Positions 34,414 through 42,814 of a DNA stretch of 64,000 nucleotides are shown one piece after another. The notes beneath the pieces were generated by a model. That model saw nothing but the letters and a program-made list of their open reading frames with translations, did not search any database and was not told the origin of the DNA. This stretch comes from JAJTFW01 sp903922455 (GTDB lineage Bacteria; Bacteroidota; Bacteroidia; AKYH767-A; OLB10): positions 33,734 to 97,733 of the forward strand of contig CALQEU020000009.1 of the NCBI GenBank assembly GCA_943329665.2, written 5' to 3'. The translations under genes were made by a program, and so were the position numbers. Position 1 is the first letter of the stretch, and each line of letters begins with the position of its first letter.

Positions 34414-34427
34414 ATGATCTTTGTCAG
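34414..34427 (-). promoter_or_regulatory. FNR-like box upstream of the DUF2892 gene
   Basis: ATGAT-CTTT-GTCAG keeps the TGAT/GTCA half-sites with a 4-nt spacer. It is exactly 44 nt from the -7 element, the same spacing as at ccoS. It lies just past the 3' end of the metallo-hydrolase gene. Confidence 0.45.
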
Positions 34428-34430
34428 ACT

Positions 34431-35831
34431 CTACAAAGTAAAACTTTCATGCATCATGGGTATGACAATGTCTGAAAAACCCATTCCATGCAAATGCTTT
34501 TTAAATGTCAATTGCGCTTCTTTTTCCCCGTGCACTAAGAATAAGCGCTTTACCTTTGAAGTGTCCTGACATGATAAGTATTGCATGAGTTCTTCATAGT
34601 CCGCATGAGCACTATAAGAACCCATCACTTTAACACTTGCTCTTAAAGGAATCAACTTACCAAAAATTCGCACTTCCGATTCTCCTTGGATCATTCTATC
34701 GCCTAAGGAACCCGGCGGAACAAAACCAACAATTAAAACGGTGTTTTTAGCGTCCATAATATTATTTTTTAGATGATGCTTTATCCGACCCGCTTCCATC
34801 ATTCCAGAAGCAGAGATAATAATACATGGCTCTTGTTTTTCATTCAACTTCTTCGATAATTCTACGTCGCGGATATAATGTAAGCTCTCAAATCCAAATG
34901 GATCATCATCTTTTTTCATGTACTCAACAATTTCCGGATTGAACGAGTCCCTATGTTTCCGCATGATGGCAGTAGCACTGATAGCAAGAGGTGAATCTAC
35001 ATAAACTGGAATTTTCTCGAGTTGTCCTTTGTTGAAAAGACGATTGAGTGCATAAACGATTTCCTGTGTCCGACCTAAACTAAATGCAGGAATAATTAAT
35101 TTCCCTTTGTTTAAAATACAAGTTTGATGTACTACTTTCAATAATTCAAGTTCAGTGTTTTCTACATCTTCATGAAGTCGGTCGCCGTAAGTGGATTCCG
35201 TAATGATATAATCTGCTTGAGGAAATGGTTGAGGTGACTTTAAAATATAATCGTTGAATCGGCCAGTATCTCCTGAAAAGAAAACTTTTACCTTTTCTTC
35301 AGGCTCATCAAACTCTAAATTAACAGCAGCGCTGCCTAAAATATGTCCCGCATCCGTAAAATGAAAACGAATATGCTTATCGATAGCCACCTTCTCATTG
35401 AGCTCCACGGGGACAAATAATTTCAAAGCTTCTTGCACATCTTCCAACGTATAGAGTGGATCTATTTCTTTTTGCCCATTTCTAGCTCGTTTTCTATTGA
35501 GATATTTTACATCACTCTCTTGAATATGGGCGCTGTCTTCCAACATAATAGTACACAAATCAAGAGTTGCTAGTGTACAATAAATAGGACCAGAAAAGCC
35601 TTGTCTTATCAAATGAGGAATATTCCCCGAATGATCAATATGAGCATGCGACAAAATCATATAATCTACTTCTGTGGGATCAAATCCAAAATGCCGATTC
35701 ATATCCGCATTGTCGCCACCTCGGTTTTGAAAGAGTCCGCAATCGAGCAATATTTTTTTACCACGATCTGTTGTAATGAGATGCTTACTTCCAGTAACGG
35801 TTTGTGCGGCTCCGTGAAATGTTATTTGCAT
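34431..35831 (-). CDS. MBL-fold metallo-hydrolase with beta-CASP domain
   Basis: This 466-residue protein has a metallo-beta-lactamase core with the zinc signature SHAHIDHSGN (near residues 60-69), FTDAGHILGSA and FSGDTGR. A beta-CASP insertion follows (PAFSLGRTQEIVYALN to about residue 380), and then the C-terminal motifs IISASGMMEAGRIKHHL and SYSAHADYEEL. This is the arrangement of CPSF-like RNA-processing nucleases. Its cleavage target in bacteria is not known. The gene lies just upstream of DUF2892 in the same direction, beside the two-component genes. A redox-linked role is suggested only by that context. Confidence 0.85.
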   Translation of the reverse strand: MQITFHGAAQTVTGSKHLITTDRGKKILLDCGLFQNRGGDNADMNRHFGFDPTEVDYMILSHAHIDHSGNIPHLIRQGFSGPIYCTLATLDLCTIMLEDSAHIQESDVKYLNRKRARNGQKEIDPLYTLEDVQEALKLFVPVELNEKVAIDKHIRFHFTDAGHILGSAAVNLEFDEPEEKVKVFFSGDTGRFNDYILKSPQPFPQADYIITESTYGDRLHEDVENTELELLKVVHQTCILNKGKLIIPAFSLGRTQEIVYALNRLFNKGQLEKIPVYVDSPLAISATAIMRKHRDSFNPEIVEYMKKDDDPFGFESLHYIRDVELSKKLNEKQEPCIIISASGMMEAGRIKHHLKNNIMDAKNTVLIVGFVPPGSLGDRMIQGESEVRIFGKLIPLRASVKVMGSYSAHADYEELMQYLSCQDTSKVKRLFLVHGEKEAQLTFKKHLHGMGFSDIVIPMMHESFTL

Positions 35832-36033
35832 ATTAAATTTTCTCTGCGTTTTTGGTTCTATTAGTTTCTAAGCAATTGTGAAGAACATTATTCCATCGAA
35901 CTTAGCGCCTCTGCGCCTTTGCGAGACAATTTTCCATCTTCATCTTTTCGAGAAATTTGTTCCTAGATGAATTTACTGTGTAAATATAAGAAAAGTAATA
36001 AATTGCAACGTATTTTTGTTAGTCAATCAATCT

Positions 36034-36609
36034 ATGATAAAAATCAGACTGCTATTCATCCTTTGCTTCTCCATGTTGCTGGGATTGCATCTTTATGCAC
36101 AAGAAAATACTCGAGAGGTAGTGTGGAATCAAATAAACGGACTTACGACAGATGATTTCCAAAGAAATTTAGCGAATGTCCCAAAAAAGCAAAAAGTGGG
36201 TCGCAATACGTATGCTCAGCTAGAAGGATATATTTATTGCGGAATTAAATTTTCGTATGAGCAAAGAGGAAATAATTTGAAATACGAAATCTATTCATTC
36301 ATGGAACCAGCCCAATCCTGGATCCGCGACAAAAGCAATGTAGGAACCCTCGAGCATGAACAAGCCCATTTTAATATTTCTGAAATATATGCTCGTAAAC
36401 TCAAATACGATTTACGAAATGAATGGAATTTAAAGAGAGCGAAAAAGAAGTACAAGCAGATGTTTAAATCGCTGTTAAAAAAACAAGCCGCTTTTGATAA
36501 AGATCATCACGGCGAAGTAGGAGTAGAGCGCAAATGGGAAATATGGATTGCCGATCAATTGCGAGAGTTGAATCAGTATGCGGATAAGAGCTTAAATTTG
36601 AGACGGTGA
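36034..36609 (+). CDS. DUF922-like secreted zinc protease candidate
   Basis: This protein of about 191 residues has a signal peptide (MIKIRLLFILCFSMLLGLHLYA, cut before QEN). The ATG at 36034 is chosen because it begins the signal. The mature part matches DUF922, predicted secreted Zn-dependent proteases. The zinc-binding HEQAH (HExxH type) lies in TLEHEQAHFNISEIYARKL near residue 107. A basic helical C-terminal region follows. An exact TATTTTTG -7 element lies at 36011-36018. The substrate is unknown. Confidence 0.75.
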   Translation: MIKIRLLFILCFSMLLGLHLYAQENTREVVWNQINGLTTDDFQRNLANVPKKQKVGRNTYAQLEGYIYCGIKFSYEQRGNNLKYEIYSFMEPAQSWIRDKSNVGTLEHEQAHFNISEIYARKLKYDLRNEWNLKRAKKKYKQMFKSLLKKQAAFDKDHHGEVGVERKWEIWIADQLRELNQYADKSLNLRR

Positions 36610-36613
36610 TGTT

Positions 36614-36890
36614 CTATTCCCTTTCTAATATTGACTTAACTTGTTTTTCAAATTGCTTTTTGGTCGGTAGATAGAGTTGATATTGCTTTGAGGAATCTTT
36701 AAAAAATCTAATACATAAGGGTCTTAAATCAATTCAGCTGGTGTACTTGTTGGTTTATCTTTTACAGATAAATGCAAAACCTCTTTTTTATTTTTACTAA
36801 GAACAAGCCGCTCATATAATGAAGAGTAAATTTGACGTTCCAATTCTCGCTTTGACCAATTTTCGTGGATGGATTTTTCTTCATACGAAT
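36614..36890 (-). pseudogene. decayed remnant of a YhcG/DUF1016 PDDEXK nuclease gene
   Basis: Translation of the minus strand between two intact genes gives fragments of the YhcG (DUF1016) family. The first frame reads HENWSKRELERQIYSSLYER, a stop, then DPYVLDFLKIP. A second frame then reads YQLYLPTKKQFEKQV and SILERE, followed by a TAG at 36616-36614. These match the middle and the extreme C-terminus of the family. The catalytic PDDEXK core that should lie between them is deleted, and there is an in-frame stop and a frameshift. No start codon or full N-terminal domain is present. This also accounts for the 320-bp gap here. Confidence 0.75.
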
Positions 36891-36929
36891 ATTAGTTGGA
36901 ATCAAAACAGAATAGATACCCTTTAATCT

Positions 36930-37991
36930 TTAAAAAAAAACCTCGGTAGCACCACTTCCATAACGCTCATAGGAGCCATCACTGAACTTTAAATTGGATT
37001 CGCGGAGTATTTGGCGGATTTCAGTTTTGAGTCGACCATTGCCAATGCCATGGATAAACACAATGCTTTTCTGTTGTCGCAAATAACATTTGTCGAGCTC
37101 TTTCTTAAAATGCGCCAATTGTATTTGAATGATCTCGGCATTGCTTAATCCCTCAATGGAATGTGTGATCTCTTCAATATGTAAATCAATCTCAATCAAC
37201 GATGGCGACAAACCATGTTTTCGCAACAAATCATTGCCACCTTGTTCCCGCTTGATGATTTTCTTTTCTTCTTTTATGATGGGCGTTTGGCGATGCTCAT
37301 TCTGTAGTTTCTCGAGCAACAAATCCATGTTTTCTTCCGTCGATTCATCCTCATGAAATAAAACCATCGACTTCGCAAAAGAAAGTGGAGTAGAAAGGTG
37401 TGGAAATTGCTGTGAAAGATCAGGCAAGGTTAATGAAAAGTTTAAACTGATTTTTCTTTTAGATCTACTTGTTTGGGCAAAGAAATGTGTTCCTTCAAAT
37501 TGTAATTCGTCGAAATCAAACAACTTCTCGCGTTTTAATTCACAGAGGTAGATGCATTCTTGTGAAGCAATTCCGCCATACTGAATTCCAGTAAGTGCTT
37601 TATCTTTTCGAAAGTGTAAACTGTACGCAATCCCGTGGGAAGTTGCATTCACCAAATACAATTTCACTGGACCTGCACTTACTTGATTTTGGGTGGGAAC
37701 AACCAAAAGGTAGAGCAGATTTTTGCATGCAAATAATGTAGGGAATTGATTATGGTTTTCCCAAACAGGCATGGGTGCTGCGGTAACTGGAGTAGGGGAG
37801 TGCGATACTTTTTGCTCGCTATTCGAATGTACTTTTACTAATTCTTTCGGCGTGGCTTCAATGGGGAAATCATTTTCAATGTCGACAATCACATTTCCAT
37901 TTCCAAGAACTTTTGATACGGTCCCCTCTTGCTTCTCATTGAGAAAGCGTACATAATCTCCTTCTTGAAACTGAGTTTCACGCATCGGCAT
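36930..37991 (-). CDS. DUF2027 and Smr domain protein
   Basis: This 353-residue cytosolic protein begins with a KOW/SH3-like segment (FQEGDYVRFLNEKQEGTVSKVLG), then a DUF2027 beta-sandwich (about residues 75-215) and a C-terminal Smr domain (about 270-353) with IDLHIEEITHSIEGLSNAEI and the signature FIHGIGNGRLKTEIR. Smr domains act as nicking endonucleases or RNA-binding modules, for example at the C-terminus of MutS2. DUF2027-Smr proteins are typical of Bacteroidota and their target is unknown. An alternative start two codons later (37985) is possible. Confidence 0.85.
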   Translation of the reverse strand: MPMRETQFQEGDYVRFLNEKQEGTVSKVLGNGNVIVDIENDFPIEATPKELVKVHSNSEQKVSHSPTPVTAAPMPVWENHNQFPTLFACKNLLYLLVVPTQNQVSAGPVKLYLVNATSHGIAYSLHFRKDKALTGIQYGGIASQECIYLCELKREKLFDFDELQFEGTHFFAQTSRSKRKISLNFSLTLPDLSQQFPHLSTPLSFAKSMVLFHEDESTEENMDLLLEKLQNEHRQTPIIKEEKKIIKREQGGNDLLRKHGLSPSLIEIDLHIEEITHSIEGLSNAEIIQIQLAHFKKELDKCYLRQQKSIVFIHGIGNGRLKTEIRQILRESNLKFSDGSYERYGSGATEVFF

Positions 37992-38017
37992 TTTTAAATG
38001 ATAAATGGTTAATCAAA

Positions 38018-38908
38018 TTATTTTTTGAAGTAATCGGCAACAACAATATCTTTCGATCCTTTTGTGTATTTGTAAAATCCTTCTCCTGTTTTCACTCCTA
38101 AGTTGCGAGAGGCAACCATGTTTACTAATAAAGGACACGGTGCATACTTAGGATTACCAAATCCGTCATGCAACACTCTCAAAATACTCAAACAAGTATC
38201 TAAACCAATAAAATCAGCCAACTGCAAAGGACCCATCGGATGTGCCATACCTAATTTCATCACCGTATCAATTTCATCTACACCAGCAACGCCTTCGAAT
38301 AAACTATAAATAGCTTCGTTAATCATGGGCATTAAAATACGATTCGCAATGAATCCAGGATAATCGTTTACTTCTACAGGAGATTTTCCGAGCTTTTTTG
38401 AAATATCAAAAATTTCCTTGGTCACTTCAGCACTGGTATTATATCCGCGAATCACTTCTACTAATTTCATCACCGGAACAGGATTCATAAAATGCATTCC
38501 AATTACCTTGTCGCCACGTGTGGTAACTGATGCAATTTTGGTGATGGAAATGGAAGAAGTATTGGAAGCTAAAATGCAGGAAGGTTTGCAAGCTGCATCT
38601 AAATCTCCAAAAATTTTTAATTTCAAATCAATGTTTTCAGTAGCAGCCTCAACCACCAAATCTACATTTTTTACTGCCGATTTCATATCGGTATGCGTAG
38701 AGATTCTTCCCAAGGCAGTCGCTTTTTCTGCTTCAGTTAATACTCCTTTGCCAACTTGTCGATCGAGGTTTTTACTGATGGTTTCCATCGCTTTATCTAG
38801 CGCTGTTTGTTGTATATCAATCAGCGAAACCGTGTATCCATTTTGCGCAAAAACATGTGCGATTCCATTGCCCATCTGACCTGAACCAATTACTGCTATC
38901 TCCTGCAT
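38018..38908 (-). CDS. 3-hydroxybutyryl-CoA dehydrogenase family protein
   Basis: This 296-residue NAD-dependent enzyme has the Rossmann motif VIGSGQMGNGIAH at the N-terminus, ASNTSSISIT carrying the catalytic serine, GMHFMNPVPVMKLVEVI carrying the catalytic histidine, and a helical C-terminal domain (NRILMPMINEAIY). It oxidises 3-hydroxyacyl-CoA, for example in butyrate or phenylacetate catabolism (PaaH-like). No partner gene is adjacent, but paaZ-like and hydratase genes lie elsewhere in the window. The first 32 bp of the coding sequence are included in a tandem duplication that extends upstream. Confidence 0.9.
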   Translation of the reverse strand: MQEIAVIGSGQMGNGIAHVFAQNGYTVSLIDIQQTALDKAMETISKNLDRQVGKGVLTEAEKATALGRISTHTDMKSAVKNVDLVVEAATENIDLKLKIFGDLDAACKPSCILASNTSSISITKIASVTTRGDKVIGMHFMNPVPVMKLVEVIRGYNTSAEVTKEIFDISKKLGKSPVEVNDYPGFIANRILMPMINEAIYSLFEGVAGVDEIDTVMKLGMAHPMGPLQLADFIGLDTCLSILRVLHDGFGNPKYAPCPLLVNMVASRNLGVKTGEGFYKYTKGSKDIVVADYFKK

Positions 38909-39173
38909 ATTCTTTTATAATTTTTATTTAATATTATTTCATCTGCTTGCGGATTAACCCAGATGTGAAATCCTTCGAAGAATTTCTTTGGCTGTGCCCA
39001 GAAGTGTAATCGTTTTTATGATTTATACATCTGGGTGACCTGAACCAATTACTGCTATCTACTGCATATTCTTTTATAATTTGTATTTAATATTATTTCA
39101 TCTGCTTGCGGATTAACCCAGATGTGAAATCCTTCGAAGAATTTCTTTGGCTGTGCCCAGAAGTGTAATCGTA
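38877..39173. repeat. 159-bp tandem duplication covering the 5' end of the dehydrogenase gene
   Basis: The segment 38877-39035 is repeated at 39036-39173 with a period of 159 bp and few mismatches; the second copy is incomplete. Each copy contains the dehydrogenase start region and its upstream sequence, including a conserved GGATTAACCCAGATGTGAAATCC stretch split here as GGATTAACCC and AGATGTGAAATCC. In the outer copy the third codon has become a stop (ATG CAG TAG), so this start is dead. No gene lies in the rest of the 374-bp gap. Confidence 0.85.
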
Positions 39174-39282
39174 TTTCACGATTTCTACTTCTGGGCGAAT
39201 TTAGACCATTTAGTCGAGAAAGCTGGAAAATTACTGGCTCTCCATATTTACCTAATAACCATTACGTAAAATAGGTAATAAT

Positions 39283-41580
39283 TTAATTCTTTACAAATCT
39301 ACCGTTCGCATAGATCCGTTGATTTGCATTTTTCAATTGCAAAAGATAAAATCCAGCAGGTAATTGTTGAATGTCGATACTCACTTTATCCTGAGGAGAG
39401 GATGGACTCTTCATTTCAAGAACCGCTTGCCCAGCAGAATTTATTATTTGTATCGTCGATTTTTCATCTCTATTCACAGGAAGCAATACTGAAATGGATT
39501 CATGTGCTGGATTAGGAGAAACCGCTAAGGAAAGTAGAGGAGAAGCTAGCGAATGAATTCCCGTACTCACAGGATGCAAAGTACTCTCCCAAACTCCTCT
39601 TCCATAACTTGAAGTACGAATCACGCTGCTGAAAGGACCATCATCATAAAACATAAAATCAGTGATAGAAGCAACAGACGGTAATCCTTGTGAATAATTG
39701 ATCCAGTTAGGCAATGAATTATTCTTATACCACACCCCGTAGGCATTGCAAACATACACGGATTCGTCGCTTCCATACGGATCGCTAACGATGTTAATGA
39801 TATTGATGTTTGGTAAATTTAAAGTCACATTAGACCAAGTGCTTCCTTGATCATTCGAACGATATACTTTCGATCCTGCTGTTACATAAATGATATTTGT
39901 ATCACTGTTAATTCCACAAGCATATCCACTTGGATTTAAGGTTGTCGGCAAGGTAGAACTTGTCCAAACGGGAACACCACTAGAGATATTCGTCGCTTTT
40001 CTAAAAACATTGGGTGTTGTTAATACATAAGCAACATCGGCTGAGTGTGGAGCAAAAGTCATGGAACGGATTGTAGCATTGAAACTACTTGCTTGTGACC
40101 AAAACGGTACGGGACTACTTAAATCAAATGTTAAATACACATCCGCAGTACCCATCAAACCCAATTCTGCATCTAAAGGAGTAAATGCCATTCGCGTACT
40201 ATTGCTCGAAGTAAACGGTATGCCAAAAGAAACTTCATTTCCAACAATAACATTTCTCCGCTTACCATTTTCATGATAATAAACCATGTTTGAATTGCTG
40301 TAATCAAATGTCATTCTGCTTCCCCAATCACCACCGCGATTCGTTTTCCATTGTCCGTTGCTTACATACAACTCACCATTGTCCTGTGTACCGATGCTCA
40401 CCATATCTTTTCTCAATGGATTCAATGCAGCATGATAAATTTCAGTAGCGCCTAAACCTGTGCTTCGTGGAGACCAATTCACACCTCCATTTAAACTTCG
40501 CCAAACACCTCCGTCGTTGATATTATACAGTTCATTCGTGTTATAAGGATTCACTACCACTTGATGCATATCGGTATGTAAAACCTGTGACCAAATAGTA
40601 AGTTGTGTCCATGTAACACCTCCATCAATCGATTTCCAAACCACATGTGCAACCACATAAACAATATCGGGGTTGTTGGGATCAGCACCCATTCCAAAAT
40701 TATAATTCCCCTGTCCATTACCGTTAGCATCGTAGCCCACTAAACTTTGCGAAGGATTATGATACACTGTAGTGAATGTATTTCCACCGTCATTCGACTT
40801 AAAAATAGTTCCTTCATCTTTGATCATCCCTGCATAAACCATATTTGTATCAGCTGCCGATGTAGCCAAACGCATTCCGCCAGCTTGTCCACCGCCAGGC
40901 ACTGCAATACCATTGGTAATCGTAGTCCAAGTTTCGCCAAAATCTTCCGACTTTGTAAATTCACCTCCGTAAGTTACACCATATAAAGTTCGAGATCCAA
41001 GAGCAGGTTTACTAGCTGCATCCGTAAATTGACCCGTAGATCTTTTCACAACCCACGTAATTCCTCCATCATACGTTTTCCAAATACCCGCATTTGTAAA
41101 AGCAACAACGATATTATGATCATTAGGATCCATAATTAAATCAATCGCCATATTGTTTCCAATGTTTGCATTTGCTGGAGACCAAGTAGCACCCGCATCG
41201 ACACTCTTGTAAACTCCTAAATCGGAAGAATAATAATTGGGATCGCCAGTACCAATATAAAGGATGCTATCGTTTGTATGGTCAATGCAGATGGACGCAC
41301 AAGCCGTTCGAGATAATTGATCGGTTCCAGTTATCTGCCATGAATTGGTAGCGTCATTGCTGATCCATAATCCTCCTGATGCACTTACTGCGTAAATTTT
41401 TTGCGGATTAGTCGGATGAAATTTCATTTGACAAACTCTTCCAATTCCATTGATTTGTCCACTTACGTTAACTGGAAATTGAATGGGACCTACAGGTTGC
41501 CAATTAGCAGCGGTTTGTCCATGCAAAAATCCCGAAGTCAATAAGCAAAGAATAATTATGATAGATGATTTTAATTTCAT
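39283..41580 (-). CDS. BNR/sortilin-like repeat protein with T9SS sorting domain
   Basis: This protein of about 765 residues has a signal peptide (MKLKSSIIIILCLLTSGFLHG) starting at the ATG at 41580. It carries a seven-plus-blade propeller built of BNR/Asp-box repeats (for example DAGATWSPA, DGGITWVVK, DFGETWTT, DGGVTWTQL, DQGSTWSNV). The C-terminal domain of about 75 residues starts at LSLAVSPNPAHESISV and contains INSAGQAV and LPAGFYLLQL, the type A sorting signal of the type IX secretion system. It is therefore secreted or surface-attached. Ligand or enzyme activity is unknown; sialidase-like propellers and VPS10-like proteins share this fold. Confidence 0.85.
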   Translation of the reverse strand: MKLKSSIIIILCLLTSGFLHGQTAANWQPVGPIQFPVNVSGQINGIGRVCQMKFHPTNPQKIYAVSASGGLWISNDATNSWQITGTDQLSRTACASICIDHTNDSILYIGTGDPNYYSSDLGVYKSVDAGATWSPANANIGNNMAIDLIMDPNDHNIVVAFTNAGIWKTYDGGITWVVKRSTGQFTDAASKPALGSRTLYGVTYGGEFTKSEDFGETWTTITNGIAVPGGGQAGGMRLATSAADTNMVYAGMIKDEGTIFKSNDGGNTFTTVYHNPSQSLVGYDANGNGQGNYNFGMGADPNNPDIVYVVAHVVWKSIDGGVTWTQLTIWSQVLHTDMHQVVVNPYNTNELYNINDGGVWRSLNGGVNWSPRSTGLGATEIYHAALNPLRKDMVSIGTQDNGELYVSNGQWKTNRGGDWGSRMTFDYSNSNMVYYHENGKRRNVIVGNEVSFGIPFTSSNSTRMAFTPLDAELGLMGTADVYLTFDLSSPVPFWSQASSFNATIRSMTFAPHSADVAYVLTTPNVFRKATNISSGVPVWTSSTLPTTLNPSGYACGINSDTNIIYVTAGSKVYRSNDQGSTWSNVTLNLPNINIINIVSDPYGSDESVYVCNAYGVWYKNNSLPNWINYSQGLPSVASITDFMFYDDGPFSSVIRTSSYGRGVWESTLHPVSTGIHSLASPLLSLAVSPNPAHESISVLLPVNRDEKSTIQIINSAGQAVLEMKSPSSPQDKVSIDIQQLPAGFYLLQLKNANQRIYANGRFVKN

Positions 41581-41605
41581 TTGAATTGCTGTTTCTGCGT
41601 AATTT

Positions 41606-42037
41606 TTAACGACCAATTGAATCTAAGATTTTTCTTCTCTCACTCGGATAAAGAATGCTTCCATCTTCCTGCACCCAAGGCTCTGTCAAAAGCTTCCAAT
41701 GCTTATATTTTTTTACGGCAAATGCTAATTCGGATTCGTCCATGGTTCTACTTCTACTAAACAACCTTTTCAACCAACTTTCCTTCGATTTTTTCTCTTC
41801 TTCGTTTGCTGATCTCATTCCAATAATTTCATCTTCCTCATGAGGAAGATCGTGCTTGGTAAAGTAGAGGTCAAAGGCTTTTTGTATCTCGTTGTAGTTA
41901 GCCAACGTATCCTCCATCATTTCGATCCACAACGGATTTTTAGAATAAACTTTATCAGAATACGTTTTTTGAGCTTGTAGTTGCTCTCCCATCCCGCAAA
42001 GTAGGAGGGTAAGCAATAATGAATTTCTTATTGACAT
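41606..42037 (-). CDS. exported hypothetical protein
   Basis: The 143-residue product starts at the ATG at 42037 (MSIRNSLLLTLLLCGMGEQLQA), a signal peptide with probable cleavage before QKT. The mature part is charged and helical, with a basic patch (WLKRLFSRSRT) and a C-terminal segment WKLLTEPWVQEDGSILYPSERRK given here as WKLLTEPWVQEDG and ILYPSERRK. I do not recognise the family. It lies 25 nt before the T9SS protein on the same strand and may be co-expressed or form a complex with it. Confidence 0.65.
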   Translation of the reverse strand: MSIRNSLLLTLLLCGMGEQLQAQKTYSDKVYSKNPLWIEMMEDTLANYNEIQKAFDLYFTKHDLPHEEDEIIGMRSANEEEKKSKESWLKRLFSRSRTMDESELAFAVKKYKHWKLLTEPWVQEDGSILYPSERRKILDSIGR

Positions 42038-42070
42038 AGTAGGCAAATATACGAAAGCCAATTGTGAATT

Positions 42071-42700
42071 TTATAGCGAATAGAAAAAAACCAGGAAGAG
42101 AAACAGCCAAAGTCCTGTGCTAAAATACCAATAAGAACAAAAGAGTTCGAACCGCAATCCTTCAAATTTATTTGAGAAGTAAATCAATGATTTAACTGGG
42201 TCTTTCCATATATCTAATGATTTTAAGTTGATGTAAAATAAATAGATCGTCCCCACTATAATATGCAAAAAGTGAAAACCCGTTATCATATAAAAAAAGA
42301 GCAAACTCACATTAATATTTACATATAATCCTTGTTCAAGAATCGAAAAGATGGCATGCACTTGAAATCCTATAAAAGCCAAAGCAAGTAAAATGGATGC
42401 TGTCATAGAAAGTAACATACTTTGCGCTTGATCCTGCAAATGATAATTTCGGGAAATGGAAAGCGTATAGCTACTGAAAAGTAAGGCCAGCGTACTAATC
42501 ACAAATGATTTTGGGAATTGCACATTGGAGGAAGTAATCAATTGCGAATTCCAAATTATAAACATGATGGATAAGGAAAGGAATAACAAACCAGAACCCA
42601 ATAAAGCATAAAATAAAAATGCTTTATGCGGTGCTGATCTTTCTTTATAAATCGTAAGTAATGACCTGCTGGTATCGCTCCCCGTGGTATCTTTCCTCAT
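42071..42700 (-). CDS. haem-copper oxidase subunit III family protein
   Basis: This 209-residue protein has five or six membrane segments and matches cytochrome oxidase subunit III: FYMITGFHFLHIIVGTIYLF near residues 135-155 and FELFCSYWYFSTGLWLFLF at the C-terminus. No subunit I or II gene is adjacent. It may therefore be a divergent lone subunit III paralogue that joins an oxidase encoded elsewhere. It is divergent from the AlkB-type hydroxylase gene, with a 114-nt gap, and lies 33 nt before the exported hypothetical gene. Confidence 0.8.
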   Translation of the reverse strand: MRKDTTGSDTSRSLLTIYKERSAPHKAFLFYALLGSGLLFLSLSIMFIIWNSQLITSSNVQFPKSFVISTLALLFSSYTLSISRNYHLQDQAQSMLLSMTASILLALAFIGFQVHAIFSILEQGLYVNINVSLLFFYMITGFHFLHIIVGTIYLFYINLKSLDIWKDPVKSLIYFSNKFEGLRFELFCSYWYFSTGLWLFLFLVFFYSL

Positions 42701-42814
42701 GCCTCAATTCCTACTACCCAAATGTAAGATTTTTTTTGGTCAAGTCAATATTAATTTTCTGCTAAATATTGAACGGATTTTTTTCGTTTTTATTTTTAAT
42801 TACTTTAGCCGAAG

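Noticed and set aside
36630..36645. TTGACTTAACTTG as a further FNR-like box
   Set aside because: The second half-site is missing, and it lies inside the decayed nuclease remnant.
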